From JAJFJD01 sp965228975 (GTDB taxonomy: Bacteria; Pseudomonadota; Alphaproteobacteria; UBA8366), in NCBI GenBank assembly GCA_965228975.1, contig OZ245851.1, positions 2,666,001 to 2,730,000 on the forward strand: a stretch of 64,000 bases of DNA, written 5' to 3'. The notes below the pieces were generated by a model, which was not told the DNA's origin, searched no databases, and saw nothing but the letters and a program-made list of their open reading frames with translations. The position numbers and the translations under genes were made by a program. Below are positions 34,969 through 44,007 of the stretch, piece by piece. Position 1 is the first letter of the stretch, and each line of letters opens with the position of its first letter.

Positions 34969-35087
34969 CGATCCGTCTCCGGCGGGCGCTGATTTGCAAT
35001 TCCGGTTGCGGAAATCATGTTAAGGTTCCCGCATAAACGGCATGAAATACAAGGCAAACCTGGACCTTCCGGTCCCCGAGTCGCGAG

Positions 35088-38000
35088 ATGGAACAGCAGT
35101 CCGATACCGATGACCTTCGCCGCCTCCGGCAGGAACTGCTTGAGGAAGCGGTCGAGCAATCGCCGGTCATCTACTATGTCGCCGACTGGGGCAGCAGCAC
35201 GAACATGCGCTACGTCAGCGCGAATATCGAATCGCTTACCGGCAAGCCCCCGACGGAGGTAACGGCGACCCCGCGGTTCTGGCGGCGCAACATTCATCCG
35301 GATGACCTTGCCAAGTATTCCAACCGGGTTTCGGGCCTGGGGCCGGGCAAGCGGTCCACGCTGAAATACCGGTTCAAGGTCTGGGACGGCGACTACCGCT
35401 GGTTCCGGGACCGCATCCTTCGGCGGCCCCGGCCCGACGGCTCGGGCGACGATCTGATCGGATGCATGATCGAGATCACCGTCGAGATGGACCGGCTCGC
35501 CGAATTCGGCGGCATGAAGTCATTGCACACGACGATCGTCGACACCGCCCCTTTCGCGATTGTCGCGGTCGACGAAGGCGGCCGGATCGTCGAATTCAAC
35601 ACCGCCGCGGAACGCATGTTCCGGTTTCAGCAGGACGAAGTGCTCGGCCGGCAACTGGAAGAGACGATCATCCCCGAGCGGCACCATGCCGCGCATCGGC
35701 GAAGCCTGGAGCGGATTCGGGATCACGGCGGAAAGCTTCGCGCCAACCGGCGCATGGATGTGGAAGCGAGACGCGCCAACGGAACGCTGTTCCCGGTCTC
35801 CATCGTCGTCGGTCAAGCGATCTCGGATGACCGATCGGTGTTCGTGGCGGTCATCACCGATACAACCGCGCAGGTGGCGGCGGAGGAAGAGCGTCATCGG
35901 CTGGACCAATTGCTTCGCGATGCGGTCGATTCGCTGTCCGAAGGCTTCGCGCTGTATGACGCGGATGACCGGCTGGTCATGTGCAACGAGCAATACCGCG
36001 ACTACCACCAGATCGCGTCCGATGTCCTGGCCCCGGGCGTGGAATGGTCGGAATTGATCCGCACGGAAGCGGAACGCGGTCTGTATCCCGCCGCCGAAGG
36101 CCACGAAACCGACGACTGGGTCCGCAACTGGATCAGGGCCCGCCGCACCGCGCAAACCCCGCTGGAATACGGACGGTCCGACGGGCGATGGTTCATCGGT
36201 TCCAACCGGAAAACGCGCCAAGGCGGCGCCGTCGTCACGCTCAATGAAATCACCGAATTGAAGGAACGCGAGGCGGAACTCCGGGAAGCCCATGAGCTGC
36301 TGGAGGATGCGATCGAATCCCTATCGGAAGGATTCGCCTTGTGGGACGACGATGACCGGCTGGTCATGTGCAATCAGACCTACCGCGACTTTAACGAGCT
36401 TTGCGTCGATATCCTCGAGCCCGGCGTGAAATGGCTCGACTTCATCCGGATCGGGGCAGAACGCGGGCAGTATGCCGACGCAATCGGCCGGATCGACGAG
36501 TGGCTGGAGCAGAGCATCGAGGACCGACGCGCCTTGCGGGCGAACCATGAATACGAAATTTCCGAAGGTCGGTGGTGTATCGGCTCGAACCGCAGCACGC
36601 GGCATGGCGGAATCGTCGTCACGCGGATCGACATCACCGATCGCAAGAGCATGGAGAAGGCACTGCAGGAAAGCGAGGCCTTCAACCGTCAGGTCCTCGA
36701 CTCCTGCCCGGTCGCCGTGCAGATGACGCAAACGGAAACCGGCAAGGTGGTCTACCGTAGTCCGGCATCCGCGGCTTTGTTCGGTCACGGCGATGGCGAG
36801 AGCGATACCTTCGCCAGCACCTTTTTCGTCGACGAGACAGACTATCGGGACTGTATCGACCGCCTTCGCCGCGATGGCCAGTTCGACGACGTGCGTGCGC
36901 AATTACGCCGCCGCGACGGCTCGTCCTTCTGGGGCTCCATTTCCGCCAAACGGGTTTCCTACCAAGGGGACGACTTCACGGTCTCGACCACGTTCGATTT
37001 GACCGAGAGGCTTGAGACCGAAGCGGAATTGGAGCGGCAACGCAGCGCCTTGCATCAAAGCGAAAAGATGACCGCACTCGGATCCCTGCTGGCCGGCGTG
37101 GCGCATGAGCTGAACAACCCGCTGACCGTCGTCATCGGCCGGGCGATGATGTTGGAGGAAGCCTTCGCGGGCACGCCGCATGCGGACGCGGTCTCGAAAC
37201 TGCGGGCCGCATCGGAGCGGTGTTCCAAGATCGTCCAGACCTTCCTGTCGATGGCGCGGCAGAAGGAACCGAGCCGCCGTCCCGAGCGCATCGACCGCAT
37301 CGTCGAAGCCGCGATGGAGATCGTCGGCTACGGGATGCGCGCCGATTCGATCGAGGTGACCATCGATCTGAACCACACGCTGCCGGAAATCGCATGCGAC
37401 GCCAGCCAGTTGATCCAGGTCTTCACCAACCTCTTCGTGAACGCCCAACAGGCGCTCGTCACCAAGCCGCTGCCACGGACGATCGATGTTACCGGACGCG
37501 TCACCGATGACGGAAAATCCGTCGCCATCGATGTTCAGGACAACGGCCCGGGCATTCCGGATAAAATTCTGTCCCGAATCTTCGATCCCTTCTTCACGAC
37601 CCGGGAAAAGGAACAAGGAACGGGATTGGGCCTCTCGGTCAGCCTTGGCCTGATCCGCGCCCATGGCGGGACGATCGACGTAAGAACCCCGCCGGACGGC
37701 GGGACGGTCTTCTCGATCCGGTTGCCGGTCGATAAGCCCGTCGACCTCATTGAAGACAAACCGGTGACGCGTTCAACCGACTCGAAGTCGGGCAATATTC
37801 TGATCGTCGAAGACGAATCCGAAATCGCCCTGATGCTCGCCGAGTTCCTGGAACCGCTGGGACATAAAGTCACCTTTGCGGAGACCGGGCGGGTTGCACT
37901 CGACCGCGTGGCGGAGGAGAAGTTCGATCTGATTCTCACCGACCTGCGTATGCCGGACCTGAACGGCCGCGAACTCTACACCGAACTCACACGCCGCGCG

Positions 38001-38174
38001 CCCGAACTGGCGGCCCGCACGGTTTTCGTCACCGGCGACACGCTGAGCGGTAATTTCGAGGAGTTCCTGAGTGAAGCCGGGCGGCCCGTCATCGAGAAAC
38101 CGTTTACGCCGCACGAAATCCGCGAGATCGTCTCGAACGAGCTCAAATCGGCGGACCGTACCGGCCGTTCCTAG
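35088..38174 (+). CDS. Hybrid sensor histidine kinase with five PAS domains and a C-terminal receiver
   Basis: A 1028-residue soluble protein. Five PAS domains in order: about 15-130, 145-260, 270-395, 405-520 (the last two are PAS_7 type and near-duplicates of each other: SLSEGFALYDADDRLVMCN and SLSEGFALWDDDDRLVMCN) and 525-645. HisKA holds the phospho-accepting His673 in GVAHELNNPL; HATPase_c has the N and G boxes (DNGPGIPDKIL, GTGLGLSVSLG). A receiver (about 902-1020) has IVEDESE and phospho-acceptor Asp952 in LTDLRMPD. No transmembrane segment, so it senses something cytoplasmic. No response regulator or DNA-binding partner is adjacent. Confidence 0.93.
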   Translation: MEQQSDTDDLRRLRQELLEEAVEQSPVIYYVADWGSSTNMRYVSANIESLTGKPPTEVTATPRFWRRNIHPDDLAKYSNRVSGLGPGKRSTLKYRFKVWDGDYRWFRDRILRRPRPDGSGDDLIGCMIEITVEMDRLAEFGGMKSLHTTIVDTAPFAIVAVDEGGRIVEFNTAAERMFRFQQDEVLGRQLEETIIPERHHAAHRRSLERIRDHGGKLRANRRMDVEARRANGTLFPVSIVVGQAISDDRSVFVAVITDTTAQVAAEEERHRLDQLLRDAVDSLSEGFALYDADDRLVMCNEQYRDYHQIASDVLAPGVEWSELIRTEAERGLYPAAEGHETDDWVRNWIRARRTAQTPLEYGRSDGRWFIGSNRKTRQGGAVVTLNEITELKEREAELREAHELLEDAIESLSEGFALWDDDDRLVMCNQTYRDFNELCVDILEPGVKWLDFIRIGAERGQYADAIGRIDEWLEQSIEDRRALRANHEYEISEGRWCIGSNRSTRHGGIVVTRIDITDRKSMEKALQESEAFNRQVLDSCPVAVQMTQTETGKVVYRSPASAALFGHGDGESDTFASTFFVDETDYRDCIDRLRRDGQFDDVRAQLRRRDGSSFWGSISAKRVSYQGDDFTVSTTFDLTERLETEAELERQRSALHQSEKMTALGSLLAGVAHELNNPLTVVIGRAMMLEEAFAGTPHADAVSKLRAASERCSKIVQTFLSMARQKEPSRRPERIDRIVEAAMEIVGYGMRADSIEVTIDLNHTLPEIACDASQLIQVFTNLFVNAQQALVTKPLPRTIDVTGRVTDDGKSVAIDVQDNGPGIPDKILSRIFDPFFTTREKEQGTGLGLSVSLGLIRAHGGTIDVRTPPDGGTVFSIRLPVDKPVDLIEDKPVTRSTDSKSGNILIVEDESEIALMLAEFLEPLGHKVTFAETGRVALDRVAEEKFDLILTDLRMPDLNGRELYTELTRRAPELAARTVFVTGDTLSGNFEEFLSEAGRPVIEKPFTPHEIREIVSNELKSADRTGRS

Positions 38175-38234
38175 CCGTACGCCATCGCTCGTTTCTGGAC
38201 CCGGTATATCTTCCCGCCTAGTATCGCGGCACCC

Positions 38235-39380
38235 ATGACCGACACCGACCCTCTTCGAATCCGCAAACTCGACGCCCTGCTCTACCGGGCACCGATCGCC
38301 GAACCCGTCGTAACCTCCTTCGGCGTGCTGAACAGCCGCCCCGCCCTGCTCGTCCGGGTGGAGGATGCCGACGGCGCGGTCGGCTGGGGCGAGGTCTGGT
38401 GCGTCTTCCCGCCCTGCGGCGCGGAACACCGGGTCGCCCTGATCGAGACGCTGCTCGCCCCCATCGTCACCGGCGCGGATTGGGACGATCCCGCCGCCGC
38501 CTACCGCGCGATGACCGAGCGCACCCATATCATCAACCTGCAAGGCGGCGAAGCCGGTCCGCTGGCGCAGGCGATCTCCGGCGTCGATATCGCGCTCTGG
38601 GATCTTGCCGCGCGCCGCGCCGGTCAAAGCCTGTGGCGTTACCTCGACGGCCCCGGCAGCAGCACCGGCGACGGCACGATGCCGGTCTACGCCAGCGGCA
38701 TCAATCCCGGCGCGCCCGAGGTCATCGCCGCCAGCAAACAGGCCGAGGGCTACACGGCTTTCAAGCTCAAGATCGGCTTCGATGCCGAGCGCGACCTCGC
38801 CAACCTCCGCACGCTGCGCGACACACTCGGCCGCGGGGCGCAATTGATGGTCGACGTGAACCAGGGCTGGGACCTGGTGACCGCCATGCAGCTCACCCCG
38901 AAACTGCATGAATTCGGCCTCACCTGGATCGAGGAACCCCTGCCCTGCGATCGCGCGGACGATGAGTGGATGACCATCGCCAACACCTCACCGGTCGTGC
39001 TGGCCGCGGGCGAGAACCTGCGCGGCGACGCGGCATTCGATGCGATGATCGCCAGCCGGAACATCGCCTATATTCAGCCGGATATGACCAAATGGGGCGG
39101 CTTCACCGGCTGCCTGCCGGTGGCCCGGCGCATCATCGACGCCGGCCTCACCTACTGCCCGCACTATCTCGGCGGCGCGGCCGGGTTGATGGCCTCGGCG
39201 CATCTGCTGGCCGCGGCGGGTGGCAACGGCCTGCTGGAAGCCGACGTGAACCCGAATCCGCTGCGCGAAGCGATGTGCGGCATGCCCCCGCCGATCCAAG
39301 ATGGCCGGATGGTTCTGCCGGACGGGCCCGGACTCGGCGTGGAGCCGGATTTGGATACGTTAGCCGAGTTTAAGGCCTGA
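38235..39380 (+). CDS. Mandelate racemase/muconate lactonizing enzyme family protein
   Basis: A 381-residue enolase-superfamily protein. The capping domain occupies about residues 1-130. The barrel shows KLKIGF (the KxK catalytic lysine motif), metal ligands in MVDVNQGW and WIEEPLPC and AAGENL, and QPDMTKWGGFTG. This places it in the MLE/MR group; dehydratase, racemase and cycloisomerase activities are all possible. Its last 11 bases overlap the converging carboxyltransferase gene. Confidence 0.88.
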   Translation: MTDTDPLRIRKLDALLYRAPIAEPVVTSFGVLNSRPALLVRVEDADGAVGWGEVWCVFPPCGAEHRVALIETLLAPIVTGADWDDPAAAYRAMTERTHIINLQGGEAGPLAQAISGVDIALWDLAARRAGQSLWRYLDGPGSSTGDGTMPVYASGINPGAPEVIAASKQAEGYTAFKLKIGFDAERDLANLRTLRDTLGRGAQLMVDVNQGWDLVTAMQLTPKLHEFGLTWIEEPLPCDRADDEWMTIANTSPVVLAAGENLRGDAAFDAMIASRNIAYIQPDMTKWGGFTGCLPVARRIIDAGLTYCPHYLGGAAGLMASAHLLAAAGGNGLLEADVNPNPLREAMCGMPPPIQDGRMVLPDGPGLGVEPDLDTLAEFKA

Positions 39381-40923
39381 ACCCGAACGCCCGTTTCCCC
39401 GGCACCCGCAACGGGGCCGCCATCTCCGCGAAATCGCAGAGCATCGGGCGGGTGTCGCGCGGGTCGATGATCTCTTCCGGCATGAACCGCTCGGCGCTGC
39501 GCAGCGGCGAACGCAGTTTCTCCAGCCGGTCCTCGATCTCCGTCAGCCGGGCCGCCGGGTCGTCCGCCGCCGCGATATCCGCCTTGTAGGCCGCCTCGAT
39601 CCCGCCTTCCATCGGCAGCGATCCCCAATCGCCCGACGGCCATGCGGCGCGGATGCAGTAGCGGTCCGGGTTCATATGCCCCGACCCCGCGACGCCGAAC
39701 GCCTTGCGCACGATGACCGTGGCCCAGGGGATCGTCGATTGGAACACCGCGGACAGCGCCTTCGCGCCGTAGCGGATCGTGCCTTCCTGCTCGGCCTGCA
39801 GGCCCACGAGGAAGCCGGGGTTGTCCACCAGATGCACCATCGGCAGGTGGAAGACCTCGGCCAGATCGACGAACCGCTGCACCTTCTCCGACGCTGCCGC
39901 CGTCCACGCCCCGGCATAGAAATACGGGTCGTTCGCCATCACCGCGACCGGCCAGCCGTCGAGCCGGGCGAAGCCGGTGATCATCGAGCGGCCCCACTTC
40001 GCGCCGATCTCGAAGAACGATCCCTGATCGACCAGCGATTCGATGATCGGCCGCATCTTGTAGACCTGCCGGCGGTTCCGCGGGATCGCGGAGATCAGCC
40101 AATCGTCCTTGCGTTCGGGATCGTCCTCCCGCGGGCCGCGCGGCGGCGCCTCGTAGACACTGGGCGGCAGGTAGGACAGGAATCTGCGGGCGCGGTCGAA
40201 GGCGTCGGCCTCGCTCTCGGCCTCGTCGTCGATCGCACCGTTGCGCGTGTGGATTTCGCTGCCGCCGAGTTCGTTCTTGCTGAGGTCCTGGCCGATCCGC
40301 GCCACCACCGGTGGGCCTGCGACGAACATCTGCGCCGTCTCCTTCACGATGACCGAATAATGGCTCGCCGCCACCCGCGCGGCCCCCAACCCAGCGGTGG
40401 AGCCGAGCGCCAGCGACACCACCGGCACGGTCGCCAGGTTCTCCACCATGTAAACCCATTTGCGCCCGTCGTAACCCGGCAGCAGAGTGTGTCCCTTGGT
40501 CTCTATATTCTTGACCGACCCGCCACCGCCGGTCCCATCGATCAGCCGTACGATCGGCAGCCGCATGTCCCGCGCCATGCGTTCGGACGCCAGCGCCTTC
40601 TCGAGATTACCCGCATCGTTCGCCCCGCCTCGCACGGTGAAGTCGTCCCCGGCGACGACGACGCGCCGTCCGTCGAGCCGCGCATGACCGAACAGGTAGT
40701 TGGTCGGCGTCATATCCTTGAGCTGCCCGTCGTCGTCATACTCGGCGACGCCGGTCGCGGTGCCGATCTCATGGAAACTGCCGGGATCGACGAGGCCGTC
40801 GATCCGCTCACGGACCGTCAGCTTGCCCTGGTTATGGTGCCGGGCGATCTTTTCCTTGCCGCCCATCTTGCGGGCGAGCGCTTCGCGGTGCCGCAGCTCG
40901 TCGATCTCTTTTTGCCAGCTCAT
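39370..40923 (-). CDS. Acyl-CoA carboxylase carboxyltransferase subunit
   Basis: A 517-residue biotin-dependent carboxyltransferase of the PccB/MccB/AccD5 family. The N-half has KLTVRERIDGLVDPGSFHEIG and GDDFTVRGGAND; the C-half has NDPYFYAGAWTAAASEKVQRF, VHLVDNPGFLVG and GSGHMNPDRYCIRAAWPSGDWGS. It would transfer carboxyl from carboxybiotin to an acyl-CoA such as propionyl-CoA or methylcrotonyl-CoA. The biotin carboxylase subunit is not in this window. Confidence 0.9.
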   Translation of the reverse strand: MSWQKEIDELRHREALARKMGGKEKIARHHNQGKLTVRERIDGLVDPGSFHEIGTATGVAEYDDDGQLKDMTPTNYLFGHARLDGRRVVVAGDDFTVRGGANDAGNLEKALASERMARDMRLPIVRLIDGTGGGGSVKNIETKGHTLLPGYDGRKWVYMVENLATVPVVSLALGSTAGLGAARVAASHYSVIVKETAQMFVAGPPVVARIGQDLSKNELGGSEIHTRNGAIDDEAESEADAFDRARRFLSYLPPSVYEAPPRGPREDDPERKDDWLISAIPRNRRQVYKMRPIIESLVDQGSFFEIGAKWGRSMITGFARLDGWPVAVMANDPYFYAGAWTAAASEKVQRFVDLAEVFHLPMVHLVDNPGFLVGLQAEQEGTIRYGAKALSAVFQSTIPWATVIVRKAFGVAGSGHMNPDRYCIRAAWPSGDWGSLPMEGGIEAAYKADIAAADDPAARLTEIEDRLEKLRSPLRSAERFMPEEIIDPRDTRPMLCDFAEMAAPLRVPGKRAFGFRP

Positions 40924-40936
40924 ATCCGCGTCGCCC

Positions 40937-41746
40937 CTATTTCTCTGAGTTCTTTGATTTCTTCTTGTATTCGAATTCCGGCCCTTCCTCCAAATAACTG
41001 TGGTCGTGGATCACCGTGGCGCCGTCCTTGACGAGCACGACCGCATAGCCCGGGTTTTCATGCGTGGTCACCAACTCGTAGTCGGGGCCGAGCGACAGCT
41101 TGAAGGCATGGCTGGTCGCCCGCAGGGTCGAGAACGGGATACCGCGCCACGACCCGTGGATCGGCCGGTGCAGATGGCCGCAAAACAGGTGCTGGATATT
41201 GTCCCGGCCCGTTACCGCCTCGACGAACCGATCCACACCGTCAAGGCGCATGCTGTCCATGCCCGCCATGCCGACGCGCATCGGCGGATGGTGCATGAAG
41301 ATGTAGACATTGCGGTCCGCCGCCGCGTCGAGTTGCCGTTCGAACCAGCCGAGCCGCGCGTCGCACAACTCGCCCGAATGCGTCCCCGCCTGCACCGTAT
41401 CCAGGATCAGAAACCGTCCCGCCGACACGTCGAGCGCATACTGCACGAAGCCGTTGGAATCGACGGGCGTGTCCGGAAAAACATCCAGCAGCGTTTCCCG
41501 CTTGTCGTGGTTGCCCATCACCAGATGGCTCGGCATCGGCAGCGCCGCGATAGCGTCCCGGAAATGGTGATAGGAGTCGTGATCGCCCCAGTGCACGATG
41601 TCGCCGGTCCAGATGCAGAATTCGGCATCCGCATGGTTGGCGTCGATGCTGTCGATGCATTTCTCCAGCCGCGCGTGCACGTCGAGGCCGAACAGTGTCT
41701 TTCCCGGTTTGACGATATGCGGGTCGGTGACGTGAATAAACTTCAT
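40937..41746 (-). CDS. Metallophosphoesterase, CpdA-like
   Basis: A 269-residue calcineurin-like phosphoesterase. The five motifs are clear: VTDPHI, IWTGDIVHWG, MGNHDKRE, MHHPPM and CGHLHRP, giving a di-metal centre. The family includes cAMP phosphodiesterase CpdA and glycerophosphodiesterases. Cytoplasmic. It ends 13 bp upstream of the carboxyltransferase start. Confidence 0.9.
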   Translation of the reverse strand: MKFIHVTDPHIVKPGKTLFGLDVHARLEKCIDSIDANHADAEFCIWTGDIVHWGDHDSYHHFRDAIAALPMPSHLVMGNHDKRETLLDVFPDTPVDSNGFVQYALDVSAGRFLILDTVQAGTHSGELCDARLGWFERQLDAAADRNVYIFMHHPPMRVGMAGMDSMRLDGVDRFVEAVTGRDNIQHLFCGHLHRPIHGSWRGIPFSTLRATSHAFKLSLGPDYELVTTHENPGYAVVLVKDGATVIHDHSYLEEGPEFEYKKKSKNSEK

Positions 41747-41815
41747 GGCGCCGTCTGTCGGTGAATCCGACCGGCATGCTACGGCATGTCTGCGGCTTTG
41801 CCAGCCCGAACCTGG

Positions 41816-42448
41816 CTATTCGCTGTAACCGGGCTGGTTTTCCGGCATGCCGGCCTGGAACGCGGGTAGCGCGCGGCATGCCTCGTCGATGCCGACGATC
41901 AACGGAAAGGGCGTGAGATCGGTGTCGTAGCGCCGGCCGTTCATGACCTGCGGCACCAGGTACAGGTCCGCCATGGTCGGGCTCTCGCCGTAGCAATAGG
42001 TCGTCTCTACCGGCCGGCGGCGCAGCAGTTCCTCCAGCGCGGTGAGGCCCGTCGTCATCCAATGGCGGTACCAGACATAGGTGTCCTCGTCGCTGGCGCC
42101 GAACTGCTCCTTCAGCCGGTTGCGCACCCGGGTCACATGCAGCGGATGCATGTCGCAGGCAATGTGCTGGGCGAAGGCGCGCACGCGGCCGCGCTCGATC
42201 GGATCGGCGGGCAACAGCGGCGGATCGGGATAGGTTTCTTCGATGTATTCGAGGGTCGCGGTGGACTGCGCAAACAGTTCGCCGTTTACGTCGAGTGTCG
42301 GCATCAATCCCTGCGGGTTGATCTCGCGGTACCTGTCCCAGCCGATCTCCGGAACGGAGATGAATTCGAACGGCACACCCTTGAGATGCAGCGCCGTCCG
42401 CACCCGCTGCCCCGCCGAGTTGAAGGGCGCGCTGTAGAGTTTGAGCAT
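41816..42448 (-). CDS. Glutathione S-transferase, maleylacetoacetate isomerase-like
   Basis: A 210-residue GST. The thioredoxin-fold start LKLYSAPFNSAGQRVRTAL carries the active-site Ser region; NPQGLMPTLDVNGE and QSTATLEYIEETYPDPPLLP form the glutathione site. The C-terminal helical domain has PTMADLYLVPQVMNGRR. This is closest to zeta-class maleylacetoacetate isomerases, so a role in aromatic amino acid degradation is possible but unproven. The ATG at 42448 has GGAGAAG upstream. Confidence 0.87.
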   Translation of the reverse strand: MLKLYSAPFNSAGQRVRTALHLKGVPFEFISVPEIGWDRYREINPQGLMPTLDVNGELFAQSTATLEYIEETYPDPPLLPADPIERGRVRAFAQHIACDMHPLHVTRVRNRLKEQFGASDEDTYVWYRHWMTTGLTALEELLRRRPVETTYCYGESPTMADLYLVPQVMNGRRYDTDLTPFPLIVGIDEACRALPAFQAGMPENQPGYSE

Positions 42449-42492
42449 GGGCTTCTCCCAGATATCCACGGAGTCCGATCTAAAACTCTACC

Positions 42493-42519
42493 GTCATTCC
42501 CGCGAAAGCGGGAATCCAT
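42493..42519 (+). repeat. Dispersed hairpin repeat, single unit
   Basis: One copy of a 27-bp unit built around the hairpin TTCCCGC-GAAA-GCGGGAA, preceded by GTCA and followed by TCCAT. It lies in the gap upstream of the GST gene. Further copies are at 42620-42680 and 57791-57856. Confidence 0.85.
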
Positions 42520-42619
42520 CTCACATGCCGACTGAGAGTGGTGTCCTGCGCGGCATACTTCGACACGCACAACAGGAGGCTGTGCCGGAAAGCCGCTGCA
42601 GCCAACCTCAAACTCCGTC

Positions 42620-42680
42620 GTCATTCCCGCGAAAGCGGGAATCCATGACCGCAATGGACTCCCGCTTTCGCGGGAGTGAC
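42620..42680. repeat. Dispersed hairpin repeat, inverted pair
   Basis: Two 27-bp units facing each other (42620-42646 forward, 42654-42680 reverse, the second with CTCCCGC in place of TTCCCGC), separated by 7 bases. Each unit can fold alone and the pair can fold into one long cruciform. Same unit as at 42493. Confidence 0.87.
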
Positions 42681-42707
42681 GAGGGAAAGGATGAGGCGCG
42701 CGCCGCT

Positions 42708-43892
42708 CTACCCCGTAAACGCCTGAATGCCGGTCTGCGAGCGGCCGAGGATCAGCGTGTGGATGTCGTAGGTGCCTTCCAGCGTGTTGATCGTCTCCAT
42801 GTTCATCATGTGACGGATCACGTGGAATTCGTCGACGATACCGTTCCCACCGTGCATGTCACGCGCCATCCGGGCGATGTCCAACGCCTTTCCGGTGTTG
42901 TTGCGCTTGACGAGGGAGATCGCCTCGGCGCTGACGGTGCCTTCTTCGCGCATCCGGCTGATCCGGTAGGCGCCCTGCAGGCCGAGTGTGATCTCGGTCT
43001 GCATGTCGGCGAGCTTCTTCTGCACCAATTGCGTCGCCGCCAGCGGGCGGCCGAACTGGGTCCGGTCCAGCGTGTATTGCCGGGACGCGTGCCAGCAGAA
43101 CTCCGCCGCGCCGATGGCCCCCCAGCAGATGCCGAAGCGGGCGTTGTTGAGGCAGGAGAGCGGCGCGCCGAGGCCACGGGCGTCCGGCAGGCGGTTCTCC
43201 TCCGGCACGAACACGTCGTCCATCATGATGAATCCGGTCGGGGACGCGCGAACCGAGAACTTGCCCTCGATCTTCGGGTTGTCGAGGCCCTTGGCCCCCT
43301 TCTCGATCAGGAAGCCGCCGACCTTGCCATCGTCATCCTTGGCCCAGACCAGGAACAGGTCGGCGATCGGCGAATGGGTGATCCACTGCTTGGTGCCGCT
43401 GAGTTTGTAGCCGCCGTCGACGGACTTGGCCCGCGACTTCATGCTGCCCGCATCGGAGCCGTGATCCGGCTCGGTCAGGCCGAAACAGCCGATCGTCGTG
43501 CCGTCACGCAGGCCCGGCAGGTATTTTTCCTTCTGGTCGTCGCTGCCGTATTGATAGATCGGCGCCATGACAAGGCCCGACTGCACGCCGACGCCCGACC
43601 GGAAGGCCGTGTCGACGCGCTCCAACTCGCGGGCGATCAGACCATAGGCGACGAAGCCGATCCCCGCGCAACCGTAGTCGGGGATGTTCGCGCCGAGGAA
43701 GCCCAGCTCGCCGAACTCCTTCATGATCCCGGGATCGAAGGATTCGTGGCGGTTCCATTCGAGGATCTCCGGCATCAGCCGTTCCTGTGCAAAGTCGCGC
43801 GCCACGTCGCGGATCTGACGTTCGTCCTCGGTCAGTTGATCGTCCAGCAGGAACGGGTCGTCCCAGGCGAAGTCAGGTCTCAGTTCCGACAC
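42708..43892 (-). CDS. Acyl-CoA dehydrogenase, glutaryl-CoA dehydrogenase-like
   Basis: A 394-residue acyl-CoA dehydrogenase. FAD/substrate motifs GCFGLTEPDHGSDAGSM, KQWITHSPIADLFLVW, and DRTQFGRPLAATQLVQ; the C-terminal catalytic Glu is in NTLEGTYDIHTLILG. The N-terminal DPFLLDDQLTEDERQIRD and the TLEGTYD segment are characteristic of glutaryl-CoA dehydrogenase, which converts glutaryl-CoA to crotonyl-CoA in lysine/tryptophan degradation. GTG at 43892 was chosen (AGAGGA 9 bases upstream). Confidence 0.88.
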   Translation of the reverse strand: MSELRPDFAWDDPFLLDDQLTEDERQIRDVARDFAQERLMPEILEWNRHESFDPGIMKEFGELGFLGANIPDYGCAGIGFVAYGLIARELERVDTAFRSGVGVQSGLVMAPIYQYGSDDQKEKYLPGLRDGTTIGCFGLTEPDHGSDAGSMKSRAKSVDGGYKLSGTKQWITHSPIADLFLVWAKDDDGKVGGFLIEKGAKGLDNPKIEGKFSVRASPTGFIMMDDVFVPEENRLPDARGLGAPLSCLNNARFGICWGAIGAAEFCWHASRQYTLDRTQFGRPLAATQLVQKKLADMQTEITLGLQGAYRISRMREEGTVSAEAISLVKRNNTGKALDIARMARDMHGGNGIVDEFHVIRHMMNMETINTLEGTYDIHTLILGRSQTGIQAFTG

Positions 43893-43954
43893 GGGAAAGC
43901 ATCCTCTCACGGTTTCGGGCGTCGCCGATAAACCGGCAACGCCGTCTCATAAAG

Positions 43955-43992
43955 CCAAAATAAATCCCCGTGCCGGAAATACCAGCACGGGG
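43955..43992 (-). terminator. Rho-independent terminator after the thiolase gene
   Basis: On the minus strand, CCCCGTGC and GCACGGGG pair in an 8-bp stem (43966-43992) with an 11-base loop, followed by ATTTATTTT. It lies 16 bases past the thiolase stop and ends the hydroxyacyl-CoA dehydrogenase/thiolase operon. Confidence 0.88.
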
Positions 43993-44007
43993 ATCGCTAA
44001 AGGGAAA

